From: Streptomyces sp. BK208
Lineage (GTDB): Bacteria > Actinomycetota > Actinomycetes > Streptomycetales > Streptomycetaceae
Assembly (NCBI RefSeq): GCF_004364245.1
Contig: NZ_SOAV01000005.1
Location: 434,001 to 498,000 of the forward strand
Length of the DNA stretch: 64,000 nt
Direction of reading: 5' to 3'
The notes below the pieces were generated by a model. The model did not search any database, had not been told where the DNA came from, and saw only the letters and a list, made by a program, of their open reading frames with translations. Shown here in pieces: positions 15,993 through 25,256 of this stretch. Each line of letters starts with the position of its first letter. Position 1 is the first letter of the stretch. The position numbers and the translations under genes are program-made.

Positions 15993-17257
15993 CGGGCGTC
16001 CTCGGGCTTGGTCGGGTCGGTGACGGGCGCGGAGGCGGGCGCCGGGGCGGCGGTGGGCGCGGGGGCGGCAGCGGGAGGCGCGGGGGCCGCGGCGGGCGGC
16101 GGGGGCGCCTGCGGGGCCTGCTGCGCCGCGTACGGGTTGCCCGGCTGCCCGCCCGGGACGGCGCCGGGCGCCGCCGGGGCGCCGTACGGGCCCGTCGGTG
16201 CCTGGCCCGGCGCGGCGAAGGGCTGACCGCCCTGCTGGGGCGGCGGCGGGGCGTACCACCCGGCCTGGCCCTGCCCGGGCACCGGCATCGGCGGCTGCGC
16301 GCCGGGCGGCAGGGGCTGCTGGAGCCCCGCCTTCTGGTCGACGGTCGACCGGTAGTCCACGGCGCCCTGCGTCATGCGCATGTACGCCTCCTCCAGCGAG
16401 GCCTGGTGCGGCGACAGCTCCCACAGCCGCACGTCGGTGTCGTGCGCGATGTCGCTGATCCGAGGGAGCGGGAGGCCGGTCACGCGCAGCGCGCCGTCCT
16501 GCTCGGGCAGCACGTGGCCGCCGGCCTCGGTCAGCGCCGAGATCAGCTTCTCGCGCAGTTGCGGCTCGGTGTCCGGGGTCCGCACGCGCGCGAAGTCGGC
16601 GGAGTTGGCCGAGATGAACGCCGTCACGCTCATGTCGGCGAGCAGCCGGCCGCGCCCGATGACGATCAGGTGGTCGGCGGTCAGCGCCATCTCGCTCATC
16701 AGGTGCGAGGAGACGAAGACGGTGCGCCCCTCCGCCGCGAGGGCCTTCATCAGGTTGCGCACCCAGTGGATGCCCTCCGGGTCGAGACCGTTGACCGGCT
16801 CGTCGAAGAGCAGCACCTGGGGGTCGCCGAGCAGTGCCGCGGCGATGCCGAGCCGCTGGCCCATGCCGAGGGAGAAGCCCTTGGAACGCCGCTTGGCCAC
16901 GTCCTGGAGGCCGACCACGCCGAGCACCTCGTCCACCCGGCGGGCCGGGATGCCCGACAGCTGGGCGAGGCTCAGCAGGTGGTTGCGGGCGGCCCGGCCG
17001 CCGTGCACCGCCTTGGCGTCCAGGAGCGCCCCGACGTGCCGGGCGGCGTTCGGCAGTTTGCGGTACGGGTGGCCGCCGATCGTCACGTGACCCGCGGTGG
17101 GGTTGTCCAGGCCCAGGATCATGCGCATCGTCGTCGACTTGCCGGAGCCGTTGGGGCCCAGGAAGCCGGTGACGGCGCCGGGCCGCACCTGGAAGGAGAG
17201 GTCGTGCACGGCGGTCTTGTCGCCGTATCGCTTGGTCAGGCCGACAGCCTCGATCAT
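15989..17257 (-). CDS. ABC exporter ATPase with Pro/Gly/Ala-rich C-terminal tail (pair 1)
   Basis: 422 aa. The ATPase domain (about residues 1-230) has Walker A GPNGSGKST, a signature region FSLGMGQRLGIA (a variant of LSGGQ), Walker B VLLFDEPVNGLDPEG and the switch SSHLMSEMA. An accessory domain to about 300 is followed by some 115 residues of Pro, Gly, Gln and Ala low complexity, unusual for a transporter ATPase. I used the ATG at 17257 because it aligns with MIELEGLTKRYG of the paralogue. A GTG at 17266 is possible. Confidence 0.9.
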   Translation of the reverse strand: MIEAVGLTKRYGDKTAVHDLSFQVRPGAVTGFLGPNGSGKSTTMRMILGLDNPTAGHVTIGGHPYRKLPNAARHVGALLDAKAVHGGRAARNHLLSLAQLSGIPARRVDEVLGVVGLQDVAKRRSKGFSLGMGQRLGIAAALLGDPQVLLFDEPVNGLDPEGIHWVRNLMKALAAEGRTVFVSSHLMSEMALTADHLIVIGRGRLLADMSVTAFISANSADFARVRTPDTEPQLREKLISALTEAGGHVLPEQDGALRVTGLPLPRISDIAHDTDVRLWELSPHQASLEEAYMRMTQGAVDYRSTVDQKAGLQQPLPPGAQPPMPVPGQGQAGWYAPPPPQQGGQPFAAPGQAPTGPYGAPAAPGAVPGGQPGNPYAAQQAPQAPPPPAAAPAPPAAAPAPTAAPAPASAPVTDPTKPEDAR

Positions 17258-17421
17258 GCTCCGCACCCATCGGAAGGTTCAGGACAGCAGGGCATACGCC
17301 CCCGTAAGGGTTAGGAGCTTATCCAGGAGCTGACGGTTCCGTTCAAGCGCGGGCAAAGTCCGACGCCGTACGGACGCCGCCGGGACCCGTGGCCGCCCCG
17401 GCGCGCGCCGTGTCCGCCGGC

Positions 17422-18192
17422 CTACGCGTCCCGCTTCCGCAGCACCGCGTATCCGCCGACGAGCGCCGCGATCACCCACAGGGCCATGATGCCGAGGCCG
17501 CCCCACGGCCCGTACGGGACGTCGTCGTCGATCGGCGTGACCACCTGCATGATCTTGCTGCCGGCCTGGTCGGGGAGGAAGCGGCCGACCTTCTCCGTCG
17601 CCGGGACGTTGCCCAGGATGTTGGAGATCAGGAAGAAGAACGGCATCAGGATGCCCAGCGACAGCATCGGGGAGCGCAGCATCGCGGCGACGCCCATCGA
17701 GAACATGGCGATGAGGGTCATGTAGAGGCCGCCGCCGAACACCGCGCGCAGCACGCCCGGGTCGCCGATCGACGCCTTGAGGTCGCCGAGCATCGCCTGC
17801 CCCAGGAAGAACGTGGCGAAGCTGGTGATCATGGCCACGACCAGGGCGAGGAGGGTGGCCACCGCGATCTTGCTGAACAGGAAGGTGCCGCGCCGCGGCA
17901 CCGCGGCCAGCGAGGTGCGGATCATGCCGGAGCTGTACTCGTTGCCCACCACCAGGACCCCGAACACGATCATCGCCAGCTGGCCGAGGCTGGTGCCGGC
18001 GAAGCTGATGAAGGTCGGATCGAAGGAGAGCTGGTCCCGCCGGCTCATGTCGCCGAACTCGTTCTTCGACAGAGCCGAGATCAGCATGCCGAGGGCGATC
18101 GTGACGACCACGGCGAGGCCCAGCGTCCACACCGTGGACGCGACCGAACGGATCTTGGTCCACTCGGACCGGACGACCTGTGTCGCCGCCAT
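17422..18192 (-). CDS. ABC-2 transporter permease (exporter pair 2)
   Basis: 256 aa with six predicted membrane segments and the motif VVRSEWTKIRSVASTVWTL at the N-terminus, followed by NEYSSGMIRTSLAAVPRR. Unlike its paralogue at 15117 it has no proline-rich N-terminal extension. It starts 2 bp after the ATPase stop, so the pair is one transcription unit. Substrate unknown. It may have been duplicated from pair 1, or the reverse. Confidence 0.9.
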   Translation of the reverse strand: MAATQVVRSEWTKIRSVASTVWTLGLAVVVTIALGMLISALSKNEFGDMSRRDQLSFDPTFISFAGTSLGQLAMIVFGVLVVGNEYSSGMIRTSLAAVPRRGTFLFSKIAVATLLALVVAMITSFATFFLGQAMLGDLKASIGDPGVLRAVFGGGLYMTLIAMFSMGVAAMLRSPMLSLGILMPFFFLISNILGNVPATEKVGRFLPDQAGSKIMQVVTPIDDDVPYGPWGGLGIMALWVIAALVGGYAVLRKRDA

Positions 18193-18194
18193 GC

Positions 18195-19187
18195 TCAACC
18201 CCTCTTCCAGTCGCTGCCCCACTGCTGCCGCGGCGGCGGCCCCGGTGGCTGGTGCTGCTGAGGCACCGCGCCGGGCGGCTGCCCGTCGTGCGCGTGGTAC
18301 TCCACGGACTCCGCGGTCAGTTGCATGAACGCCTCCTCCAGCGAGGCGCGCTGCGGGCTCAGCTCGTGCAGCACGATCTGCTGCCGCGCCGCCAGCTCCC
18401 CGACGGCCTCCGACTTGTCACCGTCCACCTCCAGCACCCCCTCGGCCGCCTCGGTGACCGGGACGCCGGCGTCGTGCAGCGCGTCGAGCAGCTGCTCGCG
18501 CTGCGGGGTGCGGATCCGGACGTAACTGCGGGAGTTCTCCGCGATGAACTCGGCCATCGAGGTGTCCGCGAGCAGCCGGCCCTGGCCGATGACCACCAGG
18601 TGGTCGGCGGTCAGCGCCATCTCGCTCATCAGGTGGGAGGAGACGAAGACCGTACGGCCCTGCGAGGCCAGGGTCTTCATCAGGTTCCGGATCCAGTGGA
18701 TGCCCTCGGGGTCGAGCCCGTTGACCGGCTCGTCGAACATCAGGATCCGCGGGTCGCCGAGGAGTGCGGCGGCGATGCCGAGCCGCTGCCCCATGCCGAG
18801 GGAGAAACCCTTGGTCTTCTTCCGGGCGACCGCCGAGAGCCCGACGGTGTCCAGGACCTCGCGCACCCGCCCGGCCGGTATGCCGTTGCTCTGCGCGAGG
18901 CACAGCAGGTGGTTGTAGGCGCTGCGCCCGCCGTGCCACGCCTTGGCCTCGAGCAGCGCGCCGATGTACGTCAGCGGGTCCTTGAGCTGCTCGTAGTGCT
19001 TGCCGTCGATCCGCACGTCCCCGGCCGTGGGCCGGTCCAGGCCCAACACCATCCGCATGGTGGTCGACTTGCCCGCACCGTTGGGGCCGAGGAAGCCCGT
19101 GATGATGCCGGGTCTGACGGTGAAGGAGAGATTGTTGACCGCCACCTTCTCGCCGTACCGCTTGGTCAGCCCCTCGAGCTCGATCAT
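18195..19187 (-). CDS. ABC exporter ATPase (exporter pair 2)
   Basis: 330 aa with Walker A GPNGAGKST, the same FSLGMGQRLGIA signature variant as its paralogue, Walker B ILMFDEPVNGLDPEG and SSHLMSEMALTADH. A C-terminal accessory domain ends in a short Gln/Pro/His-rich tail (PPGAVPQQHQPPGPPP), a shorter version of the tail on the ATPase at 15989. The ATG at 19187 (MIELEGL) is preferred over a far upstream in-frame start at 19259. It lies directly downstream of filP on the same strand with 124 bp between, so read-through from filP is possible. Confidence 0.9.
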   Translation of the reverse strand: MIELEGLTKRYGEKVAVNNLSFTVRPGIITGFLGPNGAGKSTTMRMVLGLDRPTAGDVRIDGKHYEQLKDPLTYIGALLEAKAWHGGRSAYNHLLCLAQSNGIPAGRVREVLDTVGLSAVARKKTKGFSLGMGQRLGIAAALLGDPRILMFDEPVNGLDPEGIHWIRNLMKTLASQGRTVFVSSHLMSEMALTADHLVVIGQGRLLADTSMAEFIAENSRSYVRIRTPQREQLLDALHDAGVPVTEAAEGVLEVDGDKSEAVGELAARQQIVLHELSPQRASLEEAFMQLTAESVEYHAHDGQPPGAVPQQHQPPGPPPRQQWGSDWKRG

Positions 19188-19311
19188 GGCGCCCACGCTA
19201 GAACGGGACGAGGCCCGCTGCCACCCCAGTGACAGAAGGCCTCGTCGTTGTTCGTACATATTCAGCAGGCGTACGCCCCCGCGCCGGCCGCGACGTGCCG
19301 GCCGGACCGCG

Positions 19312-20244
19312 TCAGCGGGACTGCTGGGCCGGCACCCCGCGGGAGACCGACTCGTCCTCGACCGACGGAGCGGCGGCCACCGCGGCGCCCGTGAGGGACG
19401 CCAGCATCTCGCGCACGTTGGTCAGCTGCGCGTTGATGGAGTCGCGGCGGTTGGTGAGGGCGGCCAGCTCGCGCTCCGACTCCGAACGGATCCGGTCGGC
19501 CTTGGCGTTGGCGTCGGCCACGATGTCCTCGGACTGGCGCTGCGCCGTCTCCACGGTCTGACGGGCCCGGCGCTCGGCGTCCGTGCGCAGCTTCTCCGCC
19601 TCCAGGCGCAGCTGCTCCGCGCGGTGCTCGATCTCCGCGAGCCGCTTCTCGGCCTTGGCCTGACGGGAGGCCAGGTCGCGCTCGGACTGCTCGCGGCGCT
19701 TGGCGAGGTTCGTCTCGAAGTCGGCGGCGGCCTGCGCGGCCTTCGCGCGGGTCTCCTCGAAGAGGGCGTCGGCCTCGTCCCGCTTGGACTGCGCGTCCTT
19801 CTGCGCCTCGGAGCGCAGCTGGGAGGCGTCGCCCTTGGCCTTCTCGACGATCCGGACGCCCTCGTCCTCGGCCTTGGCCTTGCGCTCGGCGGCGTACGAC
19901 TCCGCGTCGTTGCGCACCTGCTGGGCGGCCGACTCGGCCAGCTCGCGGTGCTGCTCGGCCGCGCGCCGGGCCTCCTCGCGCAGGTCCTTCGCCTCTTCCT
20001 CGGCGAGCCGCAGGATCTTCTCGACCCGGGCACCGAGACCGGCGTACGACGGCTCGGCGTCGTTGACCTGGGCCTGGGCGTTCTGAGTCTCGAGGTGGAG
20101 CTCCTCGATGCGCTTTTCCAGAGCGGTGATGCGGGTGAGAGCGCTGTCACGGTCGGAGACGAGCTTGGAGATGCGTTCGTCCACCTGAGCGCGGTCGTAC
20201 CCACGCCGCACAAGCTCGAAGCCGTAGGGGGAAGTGTCGCTCAT
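19312..20244 (-). CDS. filP: Intermediate-filament-like coiled-coil protein FilP
   Basis: 310 aa, exactly the length I recall for S. coelicolor FilP. The N-terminus is DivIVA-like (YGFELVRRGYDRAQVDERI, about residues 6-25). A long, nearly continuous coiled coil rich in Ala/Glu/Arg/Lys follows, about residues 27-285, with a short break near Pro65. A flexible tail ends the protein. FilP self-assembles into cytoplasmic filaments near hyphal tips, contributes to cell stiffness and interacts with Scy and DivIVA (family knowledge). The ATG at 20244 has AGGAACCCC upstream. scy lies 207 bp upstream on the same strand. Confidence 0.96.
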   Translation of the reverse strand: MSDTSPYGFELVRRGYDRAQVDERISKLVSDRDSALTRITALEKRIEELHLETQNAQAQVNDAEPSYAGLGARVEKILRLAEEEAKDLREEARRAAEQHRELAESAAQQVRNDAESYAAERKAKAEDEGVRIVEKAKGDASQLRSEAQKDAQSKRDEADALFEETRAKAAQAAADFETNLAKRREQSERDLASRQAKAEKRLAEIEHRAEQLRLEAEKLRTDAERRARQTVETAQRQSEDIVADANAKADRIRSESERELAALTNRRDSINAQLTNVREMLASLTGAAVAAAPSVEDESVSRGVPAQQSR

Positions 20245-20451
20245 GGGGTTCCTGTCGAAAGAGACCGGGTGAGGTGATAGAGGGAATCCTAGGCGCCGAT
20301 GCGGTGTGTCATCGAGCGGATGCGCGTTTGATACGGAGAATGACACCTCTTTTGGGTGGCTCACCCGTGGATGGCTTGCCAAAGCCGGCGCGGAGGAGCC
20401 CGCCGTGATCCGGTCAAAGATCTCCAGCAGACACCGAATCCGCGCCGGACG

Positions 20452-23400
20452 CTAGCTCTCTGACGACTTGCCACCCGAACGTGGGGCGCCCACCGTCGCT
20501 CCGGCCTTCACCCCGTTGTCCTTCGCGCCCCCGGGCGCCTCGAAGGACTCCAGAGCCTCCAGCACGTCCTGCACCCGGGAGATCTCCGCGTTGATGTCCT
20601 CGCGGCGCCTCACCAGGACCTCCAGCTCGCGCTTGCCCTCGTCGACCGTGCGCCGGGCCTCGCGGACCGCCTCGGCCTTCAGCTCCTCGGCCTCGCGGAC
20701 CAGCGTGGCCTTCTTCTGCTCGGCCTCCTTGAGCAGTCCCTCGGCCTTCTTGACGGCGGCGATGCGCACCTTGCCGGCCTCGGAATTGGCCTCCGACACC
20801 AGCTCCTTGGCCTTGGCCTCCGCCTTGGCGAGCTGCTCCTCGGCCGCCTTGACAAGTGCGTCGCAGCGGTCGCCGGCCGACTTCATCGTCTCGGCGGCCT
20901 CGCGGCGGGCCCGCTCGTGCAGCTCCTCGATCTCGGAGGTGAGGCGCTCGCGCAGCTCCTCCGCGCGCTCCCTGATGGCGGTCGCGTCCCGGCGGGCACC
21001 CACCAGCAGCTCGTCGGCGTCCGTGCGGGCCTTCTCCACCCGGGTGTTGCCCTCGACGGTCGCCTCCGAGACGATCCGGTCGGCCTCCGTGCGGGCCGCG
21101 CCGACCATCGTGTCGGCCTGCGACTCGGCGTCCGCGGTGGTCTTCTGGGCCTGCTGCCGCGCCTCGGACAGCAGCTTGTCGGCCTCCGCCGCGGTCTCCG
21201 TGATGAGCTTGTCGACCTGCTCGGCCGCCTCCGAGCGCCGCTTGTTGGCGTCCTTGCGGGCCTCGTCCAGGGTGCGCTCGGCCTCCTCGCGGGCGGCCGT
21301 GGTGACCCGCTCGGCCTCCGCCGCCGCCTCGGTCCGCACCCGGTCCGCCTCGGTGCGCAGCCGCTCCGCGTGCTGCTGGGCCGAGCCGACCGTGTCGGCG
21401 GCCTCGGCCCGCAGCCGCTCCGCCTCCCCGGTGGCGTCCGAGACCAGCTGGTCGGCCCGGGCGCTCGCCTCGGCCCGTACCCGGTCGGCCTCGGCGATCG
21501 TCTCGGTGCGCAGCCGCTCCGCCTCGGTGGCCGCCTCGGACCTGACCCGCTCGGACTCGCTCGCCGCCTCGGCGGTGACGCGCTCGGCCTCCGCGAGCGT
21601 CTCCGTGCGGATCCGGTCGGTCTCGGCCGCCGTCTCGGTGGTGAGCCGCTCGGCCTCGGAACGCGCCTCGGTGATCAGGGTGTCCGCCTGCGTCGCCGCG
21701 TCGGACCTGATGCGGTTGGCGTCCTCACGGGCGTCGGCCCGGGTGCGCGCCGCGGACTGCTCGGCCTCGGCGATGGCGTCGGAGGCCTCGGTGCGCACCC
21801 GCTGGGCGTGCTCGGACACGTCCGCGCGGATCCGGTCGGCCTCCGTGATGGCCTCGGACACCGTGCGCTCGGCCAGCGACTTGGCCGCCTCGGTCTCCTC
21901 CTGCGCCTCGCGCCTGAGGCGTCCGGCGTCCTCGCTCGCCCGCTCCCGCTCGGCGTAGGCGTCGGCGCGGACCCGGTCCGCCTCCTCCTGGGCCTCGTGC
22001 CGGGTGCGCTCGGCGGCGTGCTCGGCGGCGCTGCGCAGGCCGGTGATCTCCTCCTGGGCCTGCTCGTGCAGCCCGGCGACCGACTCGCGCACCTGCGCCG
22101 CGTGCTGCTCGGCCGCCGACACCATCTCGGTGGCGCGCCGGTCGGCCTCCTCGACCAGCCGTACCGCCTCGGCCTGCGCCTCCTCCACGCGGTTGCGCGC
22201 CGAGGCCAGCAGCTCCTCGCTCTGCTCGCGGGCCCGCTCGCGCTCCTGGTCGGCCTCCTGCCGGGCGGAGCCGAGCAGCTCCTCCGCCTCGCGGCGGCGC
22301 CGGGCGGCCTCCTCCTGGGCGGCGGCCAGCGCCTCGGACGCCTCGGCCGCGATGCGCTCGGCGGCGGACTGCGCCTCCGCCCGCACCCGGTCGGCGCTCT
22401 CCTGCGCCTCCGACCTCAGCCGCTCCGCCTCGCTCGCGGCCTCGGAGCGCAGCCGTACGGCGACGTTCTCGCCCTCCGCGCGGAAGGCGGACGCGTCGGC
22501 GGCGGCCTCGGTGCGCAGCCGCTCGGCCTCCGTCTCGGCCTGCTGCTGGAGGGTACGGATCCGCTCCGCGGCCTCGGTGCGCAGCCGCTCGCTCTCCTCG
22601 GCGGCCTCGCGGCGGATCCGCTCGCCCTCCTCGCGGGCCCCGCTCAGCGCCTCCTCGGCGGCGGTACGGCGCTCCTCGGCCTCGGTGTGCAGCCGCGTCA
22701 GCTCCTCGGCGGCCTCCGCCTGCCGGGCCTCGACGGCGCGCTCGGTCTCCTCGCGCAGCTCGCGGGCGGCGCGCTCGGCCTCCGCCTGGAGCTCCTCCAC
22801 CCGCTCGGCGGCCTCCGCGCGGTGCCGCTCGGCCTCCGCACGGGTGCGCTCCAGGGTCTCCTCGGCCTGCCGGCGCAGGGTCGTCGCCCGCTCGATGGCC
22901 TCGGTGCGGACCTTCTCGCTGTCCGCCGTCGCGCTCTGCCGCAGCTCGTCGGCGTCCGCCTTGGCCTTGGCAAGCAGCTCCTCGGCGGTCTTCGCCGCCT
23001 CCTCGATCTGCGCCACGGCCTCCTTGCGGGCCTCGGCGCGGATCTTCTCGCCCTCTTCGACCGCGTCGGCCCGCAGCTGCTCGGCCTCGCCGCGCAGCCG
23101 GCGCGCCTCCTCCTGCAGCTCGACCGTCTTGGCGCGGTACTCCTTGGTGTCGTCCTTCGCCGCGCCCTTGAGCTGCTCGGCGATGTCGTGCGCCTCGCCG
23201 CGCAGCCGGTCCGCCTCGGCCTCGGCCTCGGTGCGGATCCGCTCGGCCTCCTCGGTGGCGGCCTTCGTGGTCCGCTTGGCGTCCTCGGCCGCCTTGTTCA
23301 GCACGTCCTCGGCGGTCTTGGCCGCCTTGGACAGCTGGGTGGCCGACTCCTCGGCGGTGATCGTGCGGGCCTTCTCGGCGGCCTCGGCGAGGAGCCGCTC

Positions 23401-24432
23401 GGCCTCGGCGCGGGCGTCCGCGACCACCTGCTCGGCCTCGGACCTGGTGCTCTCGGCGTCCTTGGTGGCCTCGCCGACCAGCCGGGCGACCTGCTCCTTG
23501 GCGGTACGGGTGCGCTGCTCGTTGGTCGCCTCGGCGCTCGACAGCGCCTTGGACGCGGCCTCCTGGGCCTCGGCGACCACCTTCTCGGCCTCGGCCTGCG
23601 CCTTGCGCAGCGCCTCCTCGGCCTCGGACATGCGCTGCTCGGCGGCCCGGCTCAGCTCCTGGGCCTCGCGGCGGGCGGACTCCGCCTCGGTGGCGGTGGA
23701 GCTGCGCAGCCGCTCCGCGTGGTCGGTGGCCTCCTGCGCCTGCGTGGAGGCGGCGTTCAGCAGCCGCTCGGCGTCGGTGCGGGCCCGGCGCAGGATCTGC
23801 TCGGCCTCCGTGCGGGCGCTCTCCGCGTCGCTGCGCAGCCGCTGACGGGCCTCGGAGGTCAGCCGCTCCGCCTCCGCGCGGGCCGCGCTCAGGGCCTGCT
23901 CGGCCTCCGCGCGGGACTCGTCGAGGAGCCGGCGGGCCTGCTGCTCGGTGCGGGCGCGCAGCTGCTCGGCCCAGGCCACGTTCTCGTTGACGTGCGACTC
24001 GACGGTCTGCCGGCGCTCGGCCAGCTCCTGGTCCAGCTGCTGGCGGCGGGTCACCGCCTCCTGGTGCAGCTCGGCCTGGAGCCGGGCGGCCTGCTCGGCG
24101 TGCTCCTGGAGGATGCGCTGGGTCTGCGCCCGGGCCTGGCTCAGCTCACGCTCCGCGTCGGCGCGCAGCTGGTCGGCCTGGGTCTGCGCGTTGCGCAGCA
24201 ACTGCTCGGCCTGGTACCCGATGTCGCCGCCGTCGAAGGCGGGCCGGGACATGATGGTGCGCCGCGCCTCGTGCAGCTTGGCGCGCAGCACCTCGACCTG
24301 GTAGCCGAGGTCCTCGGCGTGCTGGATCGCCTTTTCCCGCTCGGTCTTCAGCCGCTTCATCTCGGCCTCGAACCGAGAGAGGTGGTCGACGTCAGCCGCC
24401 GGCTCTCGCTCCTGGCTCTCGTAGCCCCGCAC
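20452..24432 (-). CDS. scy: Giant coiled-coil polarity scaffold Scy
   Basis: Starting at GTG 24432 the protein has 1326 residues, the length I recall for S. coelicolor Scy, so I chose this start over the longer frame from 24462. After about 20 residues an essentially uninterrupted coiled coil fills the protein, built from short Ala/Glu/Arg-rich repeats with 7- and 11-residue periodicity (recurrent EAERLRTEA, EADRVRAEA and similar units). Scy assembles at hyphal tips, recruits DivIVA and FilP and sets the number and position of polarity centres (family knowledge). The codons repeat so regularly that the opposite strand shows long spurious frames. Confidence 0.96.
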   Translation of the reverse strand: MRGYESQEREPAADVDHLSRFEAEMKRLKTEREKAIQHAEDLGYQVEVLRAKLHEARRTIMSRPAFDGGDIGYQAEQLLRNAQTQADQLRADAERELSQARAQTQRILQEHAEQAARLQAELHQEAVTRRQQLDQELAERRQTVESHVNENVAWAEQLRARTEQQARRLLDESRAEAEQALSAARAEAERLTSEARQRLRSDAESARTEAEQILRRARTDAERLLNAASTQAQEATDHAERLRSSTATEAESARREAQELSRAAEQRMSEAEEALRKAQAEAEKVVAEAQEAASKALSSAEATNEQRTRTAKEQVARLVGEATKDAESTRSEAEQVVADARAEAERLLAEAAEKARTITAEESATQLSKAAKTAEDVLNKAAEDAKRTTKAATEEAERIRTEAEAEADRLRGEAHDIAEQLKGAAKDDTKEYRAKTVELQEEARRLRGEAEQLRADAVEEGEKIRAEARKEAVAQIEEAAKTAEELLAKAKADADELRQSATADSEKVRTEAIERATTLRRQAEETLERTRAEAERHRAEAAERVEELQAEAERAARELREETERAVEARQAEAAEELTRLHTEAEERRTAAEEALSGAREEGERIRREAAEESERLRTEAAERIRTLQQQAETEAERLRTEAAADASAFRAEGENVAVRLRSEAASEAERLRSEAQESADRVRAEAQSAAERIAAEASEALAAAQEEAARRRREAEELLGSARQEADQERERAREQSEELLASARNRVEEAQAEAVRLVEEADRRATEMVSAAEQHAAQVRESVAGLHEQAQEEITGLRSAAEHAAERTRHEAQEEADRVRADAYAERERASEDAGRLRREAQEETEAAKSLAERTVSEAITEADRIRADVSEHAQRVRTEASDAIAEAEQSAARTRADAREDANRIRSDAATQADTLITEARSEAERLTTETAAETDRIRTETLAEAERVTAEAASESERVRSEAATEAERLRTETIAEADRVRAEASARADQLVSDATGEAERLRAEAADTVGSAQQHAERLRTEADRVRTEAAAEAERVTTAAREEAERTLDEARKDANKRRSEAAEQVDKLITETAAEADKLLSEARQQAQKTTADAESQADTMVGAARTEADRIVSEATVEGNTRVEKARTDADELLVGARRDATAIRERAEELRERLTSEIEELHERARREAAETMKSAGDRCDALVKAAEEQLAKAEAKAKELVSEANSEAGKVRIAAVKKAEGLLKEAEQKKATLVREAEELKAEAVREARRTVDEGKRELEVLVRRREDINAEISRVQDVLEALESFEAPGGAKDNGVKAGATVGAPRSGGKSSES

Positions 24433-24666
24433 TGCGCGGTCCCATCCGTCCCCTGGTCGCAAATCTTCCCGAACGAGCTCCGTCCGTACGCCGGACGGTG
24501 CCCCCGGGGAATGGTGTCAGATCAACGGCGGAGCATGTGCTGCTGCCCCGTCGCCGACCCCCCGAAACACGACCCCGGCGGTCCCGTCGTCGCACGATGA
24601 CAGGACCGGGTCACCCTGGACTGAGCGGCGACCGCACCCAACCCTACCGGCCCATATGTACGAGGG

Positions 24667-25107
24667 TCAGTGCTCAGGTGACTCAACAGCCGCCGATGTG
24701 ACCAGTTCTGTCAGTACGCCATGGCAGTCCTTGGGGTGCAGGAAGGTGATCCGCGACCCCATCGAACCGCGCCGGGGCTCGTCGTACAGAACGCGTACGC
24801 CCTTCCCGCGGACGTCCGCGGCGTCCGCGTCCACGTCCGCCGTGCCGAAGGCGATGTGGTGGACACCCTCGCCGTTCTTCGCGAGCCACTTGCCGACCGC
24901 GGAGTCCTCGCGGGTCGGTTCGAGGAGCTGCAGGTACGAGGCGCCGCCGTCCGAGGTCTCGTTGATCTTGAGCATGGCCTCCCGGACACCCTGCTCCTCG
25001 TTGACCTCGGTGTGGAACACCTCGAAGCCGTAAGTGGCACGGTAGAACTCGACGGTCGTGTCGAGGTCGTGGCAGGCGATTCCGATGTGGTCGATTCGCG
25101 TCAGCAT
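24667..25107 (-). CDS. mce: Methylmalonyl-CoA epimerase
   Basis: 146 aa vicinal-oxygen-chelate protein that interconverts (2R)- and (2S)-methylmalonyl-CoA. The family's metal ligands are at the expected places: His7 (IDHIGIA), Gln60 (YLQLLEP), His84 (VHHIAFG) and Glu134 (LTELV). It is divergent from a thiolase gene with meaB beyond it, so this short stretch gathers propionate/B12-dependent acyl-CoA functions. The ribosome site of the ATG at 25107 is weak. Symbol by function. Confidence 0.93.
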   Translation of the reverse strand: MLTRIDHIGIACHDLDTTVEFYRATYGFEVFHTEVNEEQGVREAMLKINETSDGGASYLQLLEPTREDSAVGKWLAKNGEGVHHIAFGTADVDADAADVRGKGVRVLYDEPRRGSMGSRITFLHPKDCHGVLTELVTSAAVESPEH

Positions 25108-25256
25108 GGATTCAGTGCAGCGCCCCGGAGGTGGTTACGCAACGTGCGCGCGATCACACCGACCGCCGGGTGACGGGCGGCATACCGCTCAGTACATTCG
25201 AGTAAACCCTCGTTCACTCCGCGGCCTGTGCGGGCCGGAAAAGGGGATCGCAGCCC

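Noticed and set aside
15117..17270. One long minus-strand frame spanning the ABC ATPase and permease, as if a fused transporter
   Set aside because: The upstream half is the wrong frame of the ATPase. The true genes overlap by ATGA at 15989-15992.
20917..24600. A 1227-codon open frame on the plus strand opposite scy
   Set aside because: It is composed of Leu/Gly/Arg repeats that mirror the Scy heptad codons. High G+C leaves antisense frames open, and coding bias belongs to the minus strand.
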